NCBI RefSeq assembly: GCF_023017105.1
Contig: NZ_JALKEV010000002.1
Location: 248,001 to 312,000, forward strand
Reading direction: 5' to 3'
Length of the DNA stretch: 64,000 bases
Source of the DNA: Halalkalibacter sp. APA_J-10(15)
GTDB lineage: Bacteria; Bacillota; Bacilli; Bacillales; Bacillaceae_D
A model generated the notes under the pieces. It was not told the origin of the DNA, searched no databases, and worked only from the letters and a program-made list of their open reading frames with translations. This document shows, piece after piece, positions 38,629 to 46,551 of the stretch; positions within the stretch are counted from its first letter, which is position 1; each line of letters begins with the position of its first letter. The position numbers were made by a program, and so were the translations under genes.

Positions 38629-39246
38629 CTATTCTTGAAATTCAATGGCTTTCATTAATTTTAAAGCGTGTTCCTCTTGCAAGTCTACATCTATAGTACA
38701 AGGTTCTTCAAAAGTGTAACAAGTTACTTCATAAATAAACTTTACACTTTTCTCAAATGAATTTGATTTGATATAACTAAAAAAATGATAAGCTTTTGGC
38801 TCGTTATCTATTTCAAAAACTGATTTTGCATAATAATATGTATTATTTTCATATTGAAATTCTTCATACTTCCCTTCATAATTTACATAGCTTGACAAAA
38901 GTGTTAACTGGGTATCTATTGAATTGGTTAACGGGCTATCCTCATACCGGAGTCTTGCTCGATAAATTAAATTGTCACCATACAATTCCTTAATACTCAA
39001 ACTCTCTCTTTGGTCACCTTCTCTATAATAATAAGCCGGCTCAGTCACCGCATTCTCCGGAAACCAAATCGTATACCCACCTGTTTTCGATTCAAACAAA
39101 TAAAACCCTTCCTCTACTTCCTTCGTCGACTTCATAAATTCTCTCGTAAACTCATCTTCAAACGCAGGTACGTCTGGTGCATTCATCATACATCCTCCTG
39201 TTACCATCATCACTAGTACTAAGGCGATCCCTTTCAAATGTCGCAA
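38629..39246 (-). CDS. Lipoprotein 2, candidate immunity protein
   Basis: 205 residues. Signal peptide with lipobox VTGGC (Cys at 19). The first 65 residues are nearly identical to lipoprotein 1 (39492-40109); the rest differs strongly while keeping the same layout: GDNL(I/S)YR, LLSSYV, a YYA strand, YIKSN, and a Cys pair near the end. TTG start after AGGAGGAGG. Membrane-anchored on the outside and directly upstream of the lipase-like gene (10-base gap), it is well placed to protect the producer's membrane. Confidence 0.8.
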   Translation of the reverse strand: MRHLKGIALVLVMMVTGGCMMNAPDVPAFEDEFTREFMKSTKEVEEGFYLFESKTGGYTIWFPENAVTEPAYYYREGDQRESLSIKELYGDNLIYRARLRYEDSPLTNSIDTQLTLLSSYVNYEGKYEEFQYENNTYYYAKSVFEIDNEPKAYHFFSYIKSNSFEKSVKFIYEVTCYTFEEPCTIDVDLQEEHALKLMKAIEFQE

Positions 39247-40218
39247 AGAACCTCCTCCTTTCCTCGATGCTCTTTCTCATTCTTGCATAAGCTATCCATT
39301 TTTTTCAATTCATATTTGGGAGATTTTTCTTTTTAAGGCATTTGTACTATGGCTTTTTACGGGGAATTACTAGCAGTTCCGGAGTGATGTTTACGACTTG
39401 CAGGAGTATTTTCTTATCTTATCAATCTTTGGGGCTATGACTTTTCTGAGGATTTAATGATAGTAAGTCACTGTGTACGAACAAACGAGAATTATTCTTG
39501 AAATTCTACTGATTTCATTAGATTCAAAGCATATTCTTCCTGTTGATCGACATCTATAGTGCAATTTTCAGATAAGAAATTACAAGATGTTGCATAAAGA
39601 AATTTAACGCTTCTATGGTTTGCATTTGATTTAATATAACTTATAAAATAGTAAACTTTACTACCTTCACTCACATTATGTAAAGTTGTTGCATAATAAA
39701 ATGTCTTATCTCCATGAATAAATTCTTCGTATTCTCCTTGGTAATCTACGTAACTAGAAAGAAGTCTCAACTGACTATTTATATTTTCTGTCCCCGATCT
39801 ATTATCATAAGTTAGCCTTAATCTGTATGAAAGGTTATCACCATAAACCTCACTAATATTTACAAGTTCTCTTGATTCTCCTCTTTTTATATAATTTGAA
39901 GAATCCACTGTAGCATTCTCCGGAAACCAAATCGTATACCCACCTGTTTTCGATTCAAACAAATAAAACCCTTCCTCCAATTCCTTCGTGGACTTCATAA
40001 ATTCTCGCGTAAACTCATCTTCAAATGCAGGTACGTCTGGCGCATTCATCATACATCCTCCTGTTACGATCATCACTAGTACTAAGGCGATCCCTTTCAA
40101 CTGTCGCAAAGAACCTCCTCCTTTCCTCGATGCTCTTTCTCATTCTGGCATAAGCTATCCATTTTTTTCAATTAGTAATTCGGATATTTTTCTTTTTAAG
40201 GCATTTGTACTATGGATT
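39052..40218. repeat. Tandem duplication of about 300 bp, period 863
   Basis: 39052-39355 and 39915-40218 are almost the same: upstream region, RBS, TTG start and the first about 65 codons of the two lipoprotein genes. Similarity falls sharply inside the genes, so the two copies look like mosaics kept alike by recombination at one end only. Confidence 0.8.
39492..40109 (-). CDS. Lipoprotein 1, paralogue of lipoprotein 2
   Basis: 205 residues, same lipobox and same N-terminal 65 residues as lipoprotein 2, with a diverged C-terminal part (for example INSQLRLLSSYVDYQGEYEEF against IDTQLTLLSSYVNYEGKYEEF). TTG start after AGGAGGAGG. The near-identical DNA includes about 110 bp upstream. It may protect against a variant toxin or be a spare immunity gene. 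Confidence 0.8.
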   Translation of the reverse strand: MRQLKGIALVLVMIVTGGCMMNAPDVPAFEDEFTREFMKSTKELEEGFYLFESKTGGYTIWFPENATVDSSNYIKRGESRELVNISEVYGDNLSYRLRLTYDNRSGTENINSQLRLLSSYVDYQGEYEEFIHGDKTFYYATTLHNVSEGSKVYYFISYIKSNANHRSVKFLYATSCNFLSENCTIDVDQQEEYALNLMKSVEFQE

Positions 40219-40274
40219 TTTATGGAAAGTTTGCTTTTTCTTTATTTTGATTCACGAGTCGTAGCTACCTTTCA

Positions 40275-40691
40275 TCATTTGACTTTTTTATAAAATAACG
40301 ATTTCAGCATCCATCTAGAAAAAATCATTATATGGAAATAAAAACAAGACACAAAAACACCAAAAAATAAATAGATAAAGGCTTCACCCCATTCGTTTTG
40401 GAAAATTGAAAGATAGAAAAAATAATTTAATAGTATCCCTAATATACCGTAGGAAATTAAAGCAGTAGGATAATATTCTATATCTTTTTTACGTTGAAGC
40501 TGTTGAAGTAACTTCTCTACAATAAGTGAAAAGGCACCACCTATTAAGCAAATAAGCGATATCAAAACAGAAGTCATGATAATCAAAGTTGAAAATGGCA
40601 TACTAAAGACAATTGATAGTAGCCAGGACACCCCCAATGATAAAACAAATGAACAGATCAATACCGCGATAATCGTTTCAATTACTTTCAA
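40275..40691 (-). CDS. Four-helix membrane protein at the head of the lipoprotein/lipase cluster
   Basis: 138 residues with four hydrophobic helices (about 5-27, 35-60, 75-97 and 103-122) and Lys-rich ends and loop. A TTG start follows AAAGGAGG. No family recognised. It precedes lipoprotein 1 by 165 bases on the same strand, so it may belong to the cluster. Confidence 0.6.
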   Translation of the reverse strand: MKVIETIIAVLICSFVLSLGVSWLLSIVFSMPFSTLIIMTSVLISLICLIGGAFSLIVEKLLQQLQRKKDIEYYPTALISYGILGILLNYFFYLSIFQNEWGEAFIYLFFGVFVSCFYFHIMIFSRWMLKSLFYKKVK

Positions 40692-40783
40692 TTTAGTACC
40701 TCCTTTCAGCGCTTCTTATCACTATGAAAAAATGCTTTTACGTTAGTACCTTGTTAGAGATAGAGCGAATCCACTTCACAAGA

Positions 40784-40962
40784 CGGAACGTCATTCCGCT
40801 ATTTGTTCAAAAACGTCTCTATGAAACTCGTTATGTACTTCTCATTCCTCTATTTCCTCTTTTCGGGCTTAATTCTTGCCCATTTTATCGATTTAGCGGA
40901 ATGAGGTTCCGCATCACAGGCTATCAAGCGTATTTATATGATTTAACGGAATGAGGTTCCGC
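40784..40962. repeat. Paired GGAACSTCATTCCGCTA motifs, locus 3
   Basis: One forward copy (40784-40804) and two inverted copies (40892-40912, 40942-40962) in the gap before the DUF2207 gene. Near-identical to locus 1 at 25462-25639. Confidence 0.75.
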
Positions 40963-41090
40963 TCGCTACGTAACGAGCAACGACTAATGACTCCTTCCCG
41001 ACCAGAAATTAAACGAAACCTATCACTCCCTAATCCGTATATTATACATAGAACTACCTTTAAATGTTTACTGAAAGGCAAGGTGATTTT

Positions 41091-42806
41091 GTGTATAGAA
41101 TTATGTCAAGCATACTCATAGCATGTTTGCTCTTCTTCATGTTCCCAGCAAATACCTTCGCTGTTGATTACAGTATTACAAATGTTGAAATCAAAGCATC
41201 TCTCCAGGAAAATGGAAATGTTGATGTTCATGAAAGCCATACGTATTCTTTTTCTGGTGAATTTAATGGAATGATTCGTGAATTAATTCCGAAGACCGAC
41301 TCAGACATTGTCGACTTTGCTGCCTTTGAACATGAGAACGAATTACTTGTTGAACAAGATCAAACAGAGTATCGTATCCATCGTACTGGAAATAGTGAGA
41401 CGATTACCATTGATTTATATTATCAAATTATGAATGGTGTTTCAGTCTATTCTGACGTAGCGGAATTTTACTGGCCTTTCTTTGATACGAGCAATGAATC
41501 AACCTATGAAGAATTAACGATCACCGTCACACCTCCAATAGAAACAACGGATGTTATTGCATTTGGATATGATACCGCTTTTGAAACAGATATCATTTCC
41601 GAAAGTGGACAGGTGCAATTCTTATTTGGAGAAGTGCCTAGTGGTGAAAATGGCGATATTCGAGTCGCCTATGATATGTCCCTGTTCCCGACAGCTTCAT
41701 TGACGAAGGATGAGCCGATGAGGGCTGAGATTGTAGCGGCTGAACAACAATTAATAGATCAAGCAATAGCCAGAGCTGAGAGAACCGAATGGTTCGCTTC
41801 AGTCGGGCCGATTTTGACGATCGTCTTTGTCCTTATCTTACTAATTGCTTTGACTCATGCTTGGCTTGAAAAAAGAAGCAAACAAGTCGCTTTGATGAAA
41901 AACGAGTCAGATCAACTGCTTCCATCTCAGGAACTACCACTCCCTTCGACCATTTATTTTACGAACTACTACCTTCTGTCACCTGAATCGATCGCAGCAT
42001 CCCTATTAGATCTCGTGCGTAAAGGGAATGTTCAGCAGCTTGAAAGCGATCGTTTTCGAATCGTGAATCGAACTGGGTTAGTGAGACACGAACAAGTTCT
42101 CGTTGAATGGTTATTCGACACAATTGGCAAGAACCACGAATTTAGCTTTGATGATCTTAACGCTTATACGAAAAATCAAAAGAACCATGAAACATACCAG
42201 CTTAAATATGATATGTGGCAACGTGAAATCAAAGACGAGGTGAGAGCAGCTCAACTATACAAAAACCGCCGCACCTATCGAGTTATACTCAGTTTCCTTA
42301 GTGTTGGCTTAGGAGTGTTCTCCATCTTATTAGCTGTCCATGACTTATTCGAATTATTTATCTTAACACTTGGACTAAGTATAGCATTACTATCGTTTGC
42401 ACTCTTTTATCACCCACGAACGTGGACAGGAGAGAAGATCAAACACGAATGGAAAACATTCAGACAACGATTTAAGTCGGTTCAATCCTCCCAATGGAAA
42501 AGCTTATCAGAAGATGACAAAATGCGCGCATTCTTATATGGATTAGGGTCGAATGATAAGGAAATAACAAAGAAGAATGAAGAGCTAGCCAAAGCATTTC
42601 AGAAGCCTACTAGCGCACAACCAACAACGGCTACTCATAGCGCATATAGTTTTGACCCAACGTGGATTCTTGTAGCTGGTGTTGCCTCATCCACCTTCCA
42701 ATCCGCTCAAAAGACAACTGGACCAGATACGAGTAGTTCAGGTGGATCGTTTACTGGAGGAGGTAGTGGAGCTGGTGGAGGCGGGGGCGGCTCTGGTGCC
42801 TTCTAA
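41091..42806 (+). CDS. DUF2207 membrane protein (YciQ-like)
   Basis: About 571 residues. Signal peptide (1-25), then the outer DUF2207 beta-rich domain (about 30-220), a membrane helix (about 240-262), a cytoplasmic region, two more helices (about 400-445) and a C-terminal tail of Gly and Ser (GGGSGAGGGGGGSG). This layout is typical of DUF2207 proteins, whose function is unknown. I chose the GTG at 41091 with AAGGTGA upstream. Single gene. Confidence 0.82.
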   Translation: MYRIMSSILIACLLFFMFPANTFAVDYSITNVEIKASLQENGNVDVHESHTYSFSGEFNGMIRELIPKTDSDIVDFAAFEHENELLVEQDQTEYRIHRTGNSETITIDLYYQIMNGVSVYSDVAEFYWPFFDTSNESTYEELTITVTPPIETTDVIAFGYDTAFETDIISESGQVQFLFGEVPSGENGDIRVAYDMSLFPTASLTKDEPMRAEIVAAEQQLIDQAIARAERTEWFASVGPILTIVFVLILLIALTHAWLEKRSKQVALMKNESDQLLPSQELPLPSTIYFTNYYLLSPESIAASLLDLVRKGNVQQLESDRFRIVNRTGLVRHEQVLVEWLFDTIGKNHEFSFDDLNAYTKNQKNHETYQLKYDMWQREIKDEVRAAQLYKNRRTYRVILSFLSVGLGVFSILLAVHDLFELFILTLGLSIALLSFALFYHPRTWTGEKIKHEWKTFRQRFKSVQSSQWKSLSEDDKMRAFLYGLGSNDKEITKKNEELAKAFQKPTSAQPTTATHSAYSFDPTWILVAGVASSTFQSAQKTTGPDTSSSGGSFTGGGSGAGGGGGGSGAF

Positions 42807-42825
42807 CGATCGTTCAACGATCAAA

Positions 42826-42859
42826 ACCAAAGCTCTAGGAATTCTCTTTGAGCTTTGGT
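42826..42859 (+). terminator. Hairpin after the DUF2207 gene
   Basis: ACCAAAGCTC pairs with GAGCTTTGGT. The following T run is weak (TGATCTCCCTCC), so this may be an inefficient terminator. Confidence 0.5.
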
Positions 42860-42973
42860 TGATCTCCCTCCTCTTTCATTGCATCGTGTTAAGCCGATAT
42901 AATAGAAATGTTTGTAATGACAATATTGCACTTATCATTTTTTAATATCATTCAACACGAAAGGGTGAAATTA

Positions 42974-43243
42974 TTGCCAACCTGTCACAATTGCCAAAAA
43001 CACTGGACCTGGAAACAAACGATCCGAAGTGGATGTACGATTGACAGAGGTATGAAATGTCCTTACTGTCAAAACAAACAACACCTTACAGCAACATCGA
43101 GAAAAAGAATGTTTCTTTTGACGATAGTTTCTATACTCCCCTTGCTTTTACCGATGTTTCATGTTCCGGCCATCATTCCGTTCATTTTGATCGTCGTGCT
43201 AGGGGTGTCAAACCTACTACTTTACCCATTTATATCAAAGTGA
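42974..43243 (+). CDS. CxxC-20-CxxC small membrane protein (TIGR04104-like)
   Basis: About 89 residues. Begins LPTCHNCQKHW and then CPYC about 20 residues later, the CXXC-20-CXXC pattern of a putative zinc ribbon; two membrane helices follow (about 45-62 and 67-85). TTG start with AAGGGTGA six bases upstream; the ORF extends further without RBS support. Function unknown. Confidence 0.65.
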   Translation: MPTCHNCQKHWTWKQTIRSGCTIDRGMKCPYCQNKQHLTATSRKRMFLLTIVSILPLLLPMFHVPAIIPFILIVVLGVSNLLLYPFISK

Positions 43244-43304
43244 CGAATGAGGAACGTCCGCTAAGATTAAAGTAATCGATAAGAAAAATTCATGATTTCA
43301 CTAA

Positions 43305-43502
43305 GCAAAACGCGATAGCGTCTTTTCTTAAGTGCGTTGTGCGGAGCCGTTACAATGGTTTTCAGTTATTCTGAAAGTGAGGTTCTTTCAGAATAACGTG
43401 TATCGAGCAAAGCCAACACTCTTCTTTGAATGATCCCACTTGCCTCTTCGGTTCTTCTCACATTTCTTCCTCAAATTTTATACTTTCTTAGCTTTGCAAA
43501 AA
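43305..43502 (-). repeat. Interspersed repeat copy C
   Basis: Full-length copy of the family at 2191 and 7501. On the minus strand it has a perfect 12-bp stem TTATTCTGAAAG / CTTTCAGAATAA. The smaller hairpin keeps pairing through G-U pairs (GAGTG with TGCTC). It follows the pectate lyase terminator directly. Confidence 0.8.
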
Positions 43503-43527
43503 GGACACACAGAAAATCTGTATGTCC
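43498..43527 (-). terminator. Terminator of the pectate lyase gene
   Basis: GGACATACAG / CTGTGTGTCC stem (one mismatch) then five T on the minus strand. Confidence 0.8.
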
Positions 43528-43577
43528 ACATTGATCATTGTTTCGCTCACTATTTACAAATCGGCACTTTATACCTA

Positions 43578-45107
43578 TTAATTAACCACCCCAACCCCCG
43601 AATACTGTTCGACAGCTAGCCTTGCATCATTGGCTGATTGTGCATGAAACGAGTACGGCGGGACAAAATTCGTCGTTGAAGACAAATGACTATGAGGGGT
43701 ATTAATGAACTGGTTTCCACTAAGGTTCCAATACCCTGTCGTCGAACTGCCATAAAACCATCCAACCGCTGTTTTAATATGACCTGTCGTAGGATCATTC
43801 TGGCCAGAACCGACGTTATCAAAATAGTTATTTTCAATAAACACTCTTGCGCCCATACGACTATTAATCGCTGTATCGTGAATATCCTTAAAGTAATTAT
43901 TAACCATATGGACATCAGCGTAACGAATTAATGGAACTCTTGAATTAAGGTTGTGGAAGAAATTATGATGATAGGTAATTTTATCAGGTGCTAATGAGGC
44001 GTTATCCGTATGACCAACGAGCATTGTTTTCCAATGATTCTCAAATTTATTCCATGACACCGTAATGTATTCTGAATTTCTCTTAATATCAACAAGACCA
44101 TCATACAAATCAGAATTATTGTTCCCGTCAAACTGACTGTAGAACTCATTATGATCGATCCAAATATTCTTACTTCCTTCAGTAACTTCAATCGCAGTTC
44201 CTTCGCCTGAGCTTGCCAACACATGATGGATAGACATATTTCGGACTATAACGTTTTGAGCATTGATGAGTCGGAGCCCGATGCCATCAAATTCTCCATT
44301 TGTTCCTTGTCCAATAATCGAAATGTTACGTATTTCATGAGCCTTACCTCGGTGGTTTTTCACTTCGATTTTATCACTTGACGAGTTTTGTAAAGTGATC
44401 GTATCAGTGACATAAATTGTCAACGGCTCATCTGGGTTACTACTTCTGCTTCGGTCATTAATCATTTGCTGAAGCTCGGTGCCGGTACTAACATATTCGA
44501 CCCGACCACCTTGTCCACCTGTCGTACCGCCATTCATTGACGCATATCCCAAAGGTGCACTAAAATCCGGACTTTGACCACCAGAACCTACCGGAACAAT
44601 CGTCCAAAGCTGATTCGAATGACCATAATCTTGCCACTGCACAACATTGGCTCCATTATCGGTCGAATGGTCAAATACTTCAAGTGCCTTCCCACTATGC
44701 CGGCTAATGAGCTTATACGAATTGCCAACTTGTTGAAGGCTCCATTGCTGATTACTCCCTCCATTATGATCCCATTGCACGATATTACCACCATCCGCTG
44801 TCGAACGCTCAAACACGTCCAACGCCTTTCCGCTATGACGGTTAATGATCTCAAAATAGCCATCACTATTCTCCATTAAGCTCCATTGCTGACATAAACA
44901 ATTCGTATTTTCCCATTGCTGAACATTGGCTCCGTTATCCGTTAACGCAGCCTCCACTTCTAAATACTTCCCACTATTCACATTAACTAGCTGATAATAC
45001 GTATTCGCTTGAAACGGCGACGCCTCCGCGGCTTGATTCCCCACTGCAAAAAATGAAACGATTAACCCAATTACGACAAGTAAGCTAACTCCTTTTCTCA
45101 TTTCCAT
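43578..45107 (-). CDS. Secreted pectate lyase (PL1) with ricin-type lectin domain
   Basis: 509 residues. Signal peptide (1-29, cleavage after AEA), then a ricin-B/CBM13 domain (about 33-175) with three repeats carrying QW motifs (QQWSLMEN, QQWSLQQV, QLWTIVPV), then a family-1 pectate lyase parallel beta-helix (about 185-509). IWIDHNEFYS and DGLVDIKRNSEYITVSWN hold the Ca-binding Asp residues, and NSRVPLIR the catalytic Arg region. It would cut polygalacturonate outside the cell. A CcpA-like site lies upstream. Confidence 0.92.
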   Translation of the reverse strand: MEMRKGVSLLVVIGLIVSFFAVGNQAAEASPFQANTYYQLVNVNSGKYLEVEAALTDNGANVQQWENTNCLCQQWSLMENSDGYFEIINRHSGKALDVFERSTADGGNIVQWDHNGGSNQQWSLQQVGNSYKLISRHSGKALEVFDHSTDNGANVVQWQDYGHSNQLWTIVPVGSGGQSPDFSAPLGYASMNGGTTGGQGGRVEYVSTGTELQQMINDRSRSSNPDEPLTIYVTDTITLQNSSSDKIEVKNHRGKAHEIRNISIIGQGTNGEFDGIGLRLINAQNVIVRNMSIHHVLASSGEGTAIEVTEGSKNIWIDHNEFYSQFDGNNNSDLYDGLVDIKRNSEYITVSWNKFENHWKTMLVGHTDNASLAPDKITYHHNFFHNLNSRVPLIRYADVHMVNNYFKDIHDTAINSRMGARVFIENNYFDNVGSGQNDPTTGHIKTAVGWFYGSSTTGYWNLSGNQFINTPHSHLSSTTNFVPPYSFHAQSANDARLAVEQYSGVGVVN

Positions 45108-45471
45108 CCTTCCCTTCGCATTTAATTAGATTTACATGCTTCGAGTGTAGTTACAACTTGGATGTAAAATGAACGACTTTCGTCACGAGGCGGCACTCTT
45201 TCTCCATCTTCTCTGTCAGATTGTAAAGAGACTTACAAACTCTAGCAGTACTAGTAGTCCTTCCTTCACCTCCTTAACGCAAGAAAAATAAAGCGCTTAC
45301 ATAAATAAAATAACAAATGATTAACCAATATGATATAGATAGATATTCCTATTTTTTCATAAAAAGAGTTTTTAAGTAAAGGATGGTTACACATATATAA
45401 TCCTCACCACATAGGTATGTGATCGATAATTTCATAAAAATGCTATTATTTCTCATTATTTAAGGACAGAA
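45108..45471. other. Promoter gap with a possible cre site
   Basis: Holds the pectate lyase promoter region. ATGTAAGCGCTTTATT on the minus strand (about 45288-45303) fits the CcpA cre pattern in its core (AAGCGCTT) but not at its end. Nothing else is clear in this stretch. Confidence 0.4.
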
Positions 45472-45501
45472 AATAAGAGCTGCAACATTGCAACTCTTAT
45501 T
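45472..45501 (-). terminator. Terminator of the methyltransferase gene
   Basis: AATAAGAGTTGCAA / TTGCAGCTCTTATT on the minus strand (one mismatch), then TTTCT. Lies 20 bases after the stop. Confidence 0.7.
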
Positions 45502-45521
45502 GGAACAACAAGTAGATCGTT

Positions 45522-46118
45522 TCACTTTACACTACTACATATAAACATAGAAGCATCTTCGTTCATGAAAATCCTTTTTCCATGGTGAAAAGTCTTAATG
45601 TCCGTTGATTTAAATCCGACTTCGAGTAATTTCCTTTTCAATTCAGCATGCGAAAATCCATTATGAACTTTCGGGTGGTTGATTTTGTCGTTTTTATCAA
45701 AATCAATGATTATTAGCTTGCCACCACTATTTAAAGCGGCGAACAGGTTGTCTACTATTTTTTTAGTATCAGGAATATGAAGAAGAACTAATGACAGTAA
45801 GATTATGTCTGCTTTGAGATCAGGTGTTTCCTGAGTGAAATCTGAATGAAGGACATTGGCGTTACGTATTTCTTTTTGATGAATTTTAGAATTCGCCACT
45901 TCCAACATTTGTTTGGATGAATCTACTAACAGTAAAGAACCGACTAAATCTGACAATTGTAAACTAACAAGCCCCGTACCACTTCCATAGTCAATGAACG
46001 ATTTTGATTGACTATTTTGTAATTCCGGTCGTAATTCCTTAACAATTACTTTTGCTAATTCAATTCTGTCCTCCGTATCATACCTTTTTGCCATTTCTTC
46101 AAATACGTTACGCTCCAT
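45522..46118 (-). CDS. Class I SAM-dependent methyltransferase
   Basis: 198 residues with motif I FIDYGSGTGLVSLQL (about residue 41), the acidic VDSSKQML after strand 2 and LLSLVLLHI as motif IV region. Like small bacterial UbiE-type methyltransferases of unknown substrate. Single gene with its own terminator. Confidence 0.8.
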   Translation of the reverse strand: MERNVFEEMAKRYDTEDRIELAKVIVKELRPELQNSQSKSFIDYGSGTGLVSLQLSDLVGSLLLVDSSKQMLEVANSKIHQKEIRNANVLHSDFTQETPDLKADIILLSLVLLHIPDTKKIVDNLFAALNSGGKLIIIDFDKNDKINHPKVHNGFSHAELKRKLLEVGFKSTDIKTFHHGKRIFMNEDASMFICSSVK

Positions 46119-46433
46119 CCTTCACTCTCCTTATGTCTTAGAAATATGCTTATTTCTAGCGTGACATTCTATTTGAATCTTCTCACTCAGTGCTTCTTCA
46201 TTGTATCAGGCATTTTCAATTATATGATCAAAAATGCTTACTCATCTATTAAAGAAACATTCATTATCAGTCGTATTACAGAAAATATTCTAGATAAGAA
46301 TACGCCTATTCCCATTAAAAGCCCTTTCCCCTTAACCAAGTAGCGAGTATTTCTTCTCTCTTACGCAACGAATCAGCTTTTCCGTCAAATGGATAAAGCC
46401 ATTTTTCACCAACAATTTCACCATCCATCATAC
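46119..46433. other. Gap without a gene
   Basis: AT-rich promoter region of the methyltransferase gene and plus-strand sequence before the GH43 terminator. No supported coding frame or hairpin. Confidence 0.5.
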
Positions 46434-46472
46434 GTAAAAACGCCTTTGAGAATTATCTCTCAAAGGCATTTG
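46434..46472 (-). terminator. Terminator of the GH43 surface protein gene
   Basis: Stem TGCCTTTGAGAGA / TCTCAAAGGCG then GTTTTT on the minus strand. Confidence 0.8.
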
Positions 46473-46551
46473 ACTTACATTTTTAAATTCATACGCAGCA
46501 GCTTAATAATCCTGCTCTGTTTTACCTTATTTTTAACAAGCACATCACCCA

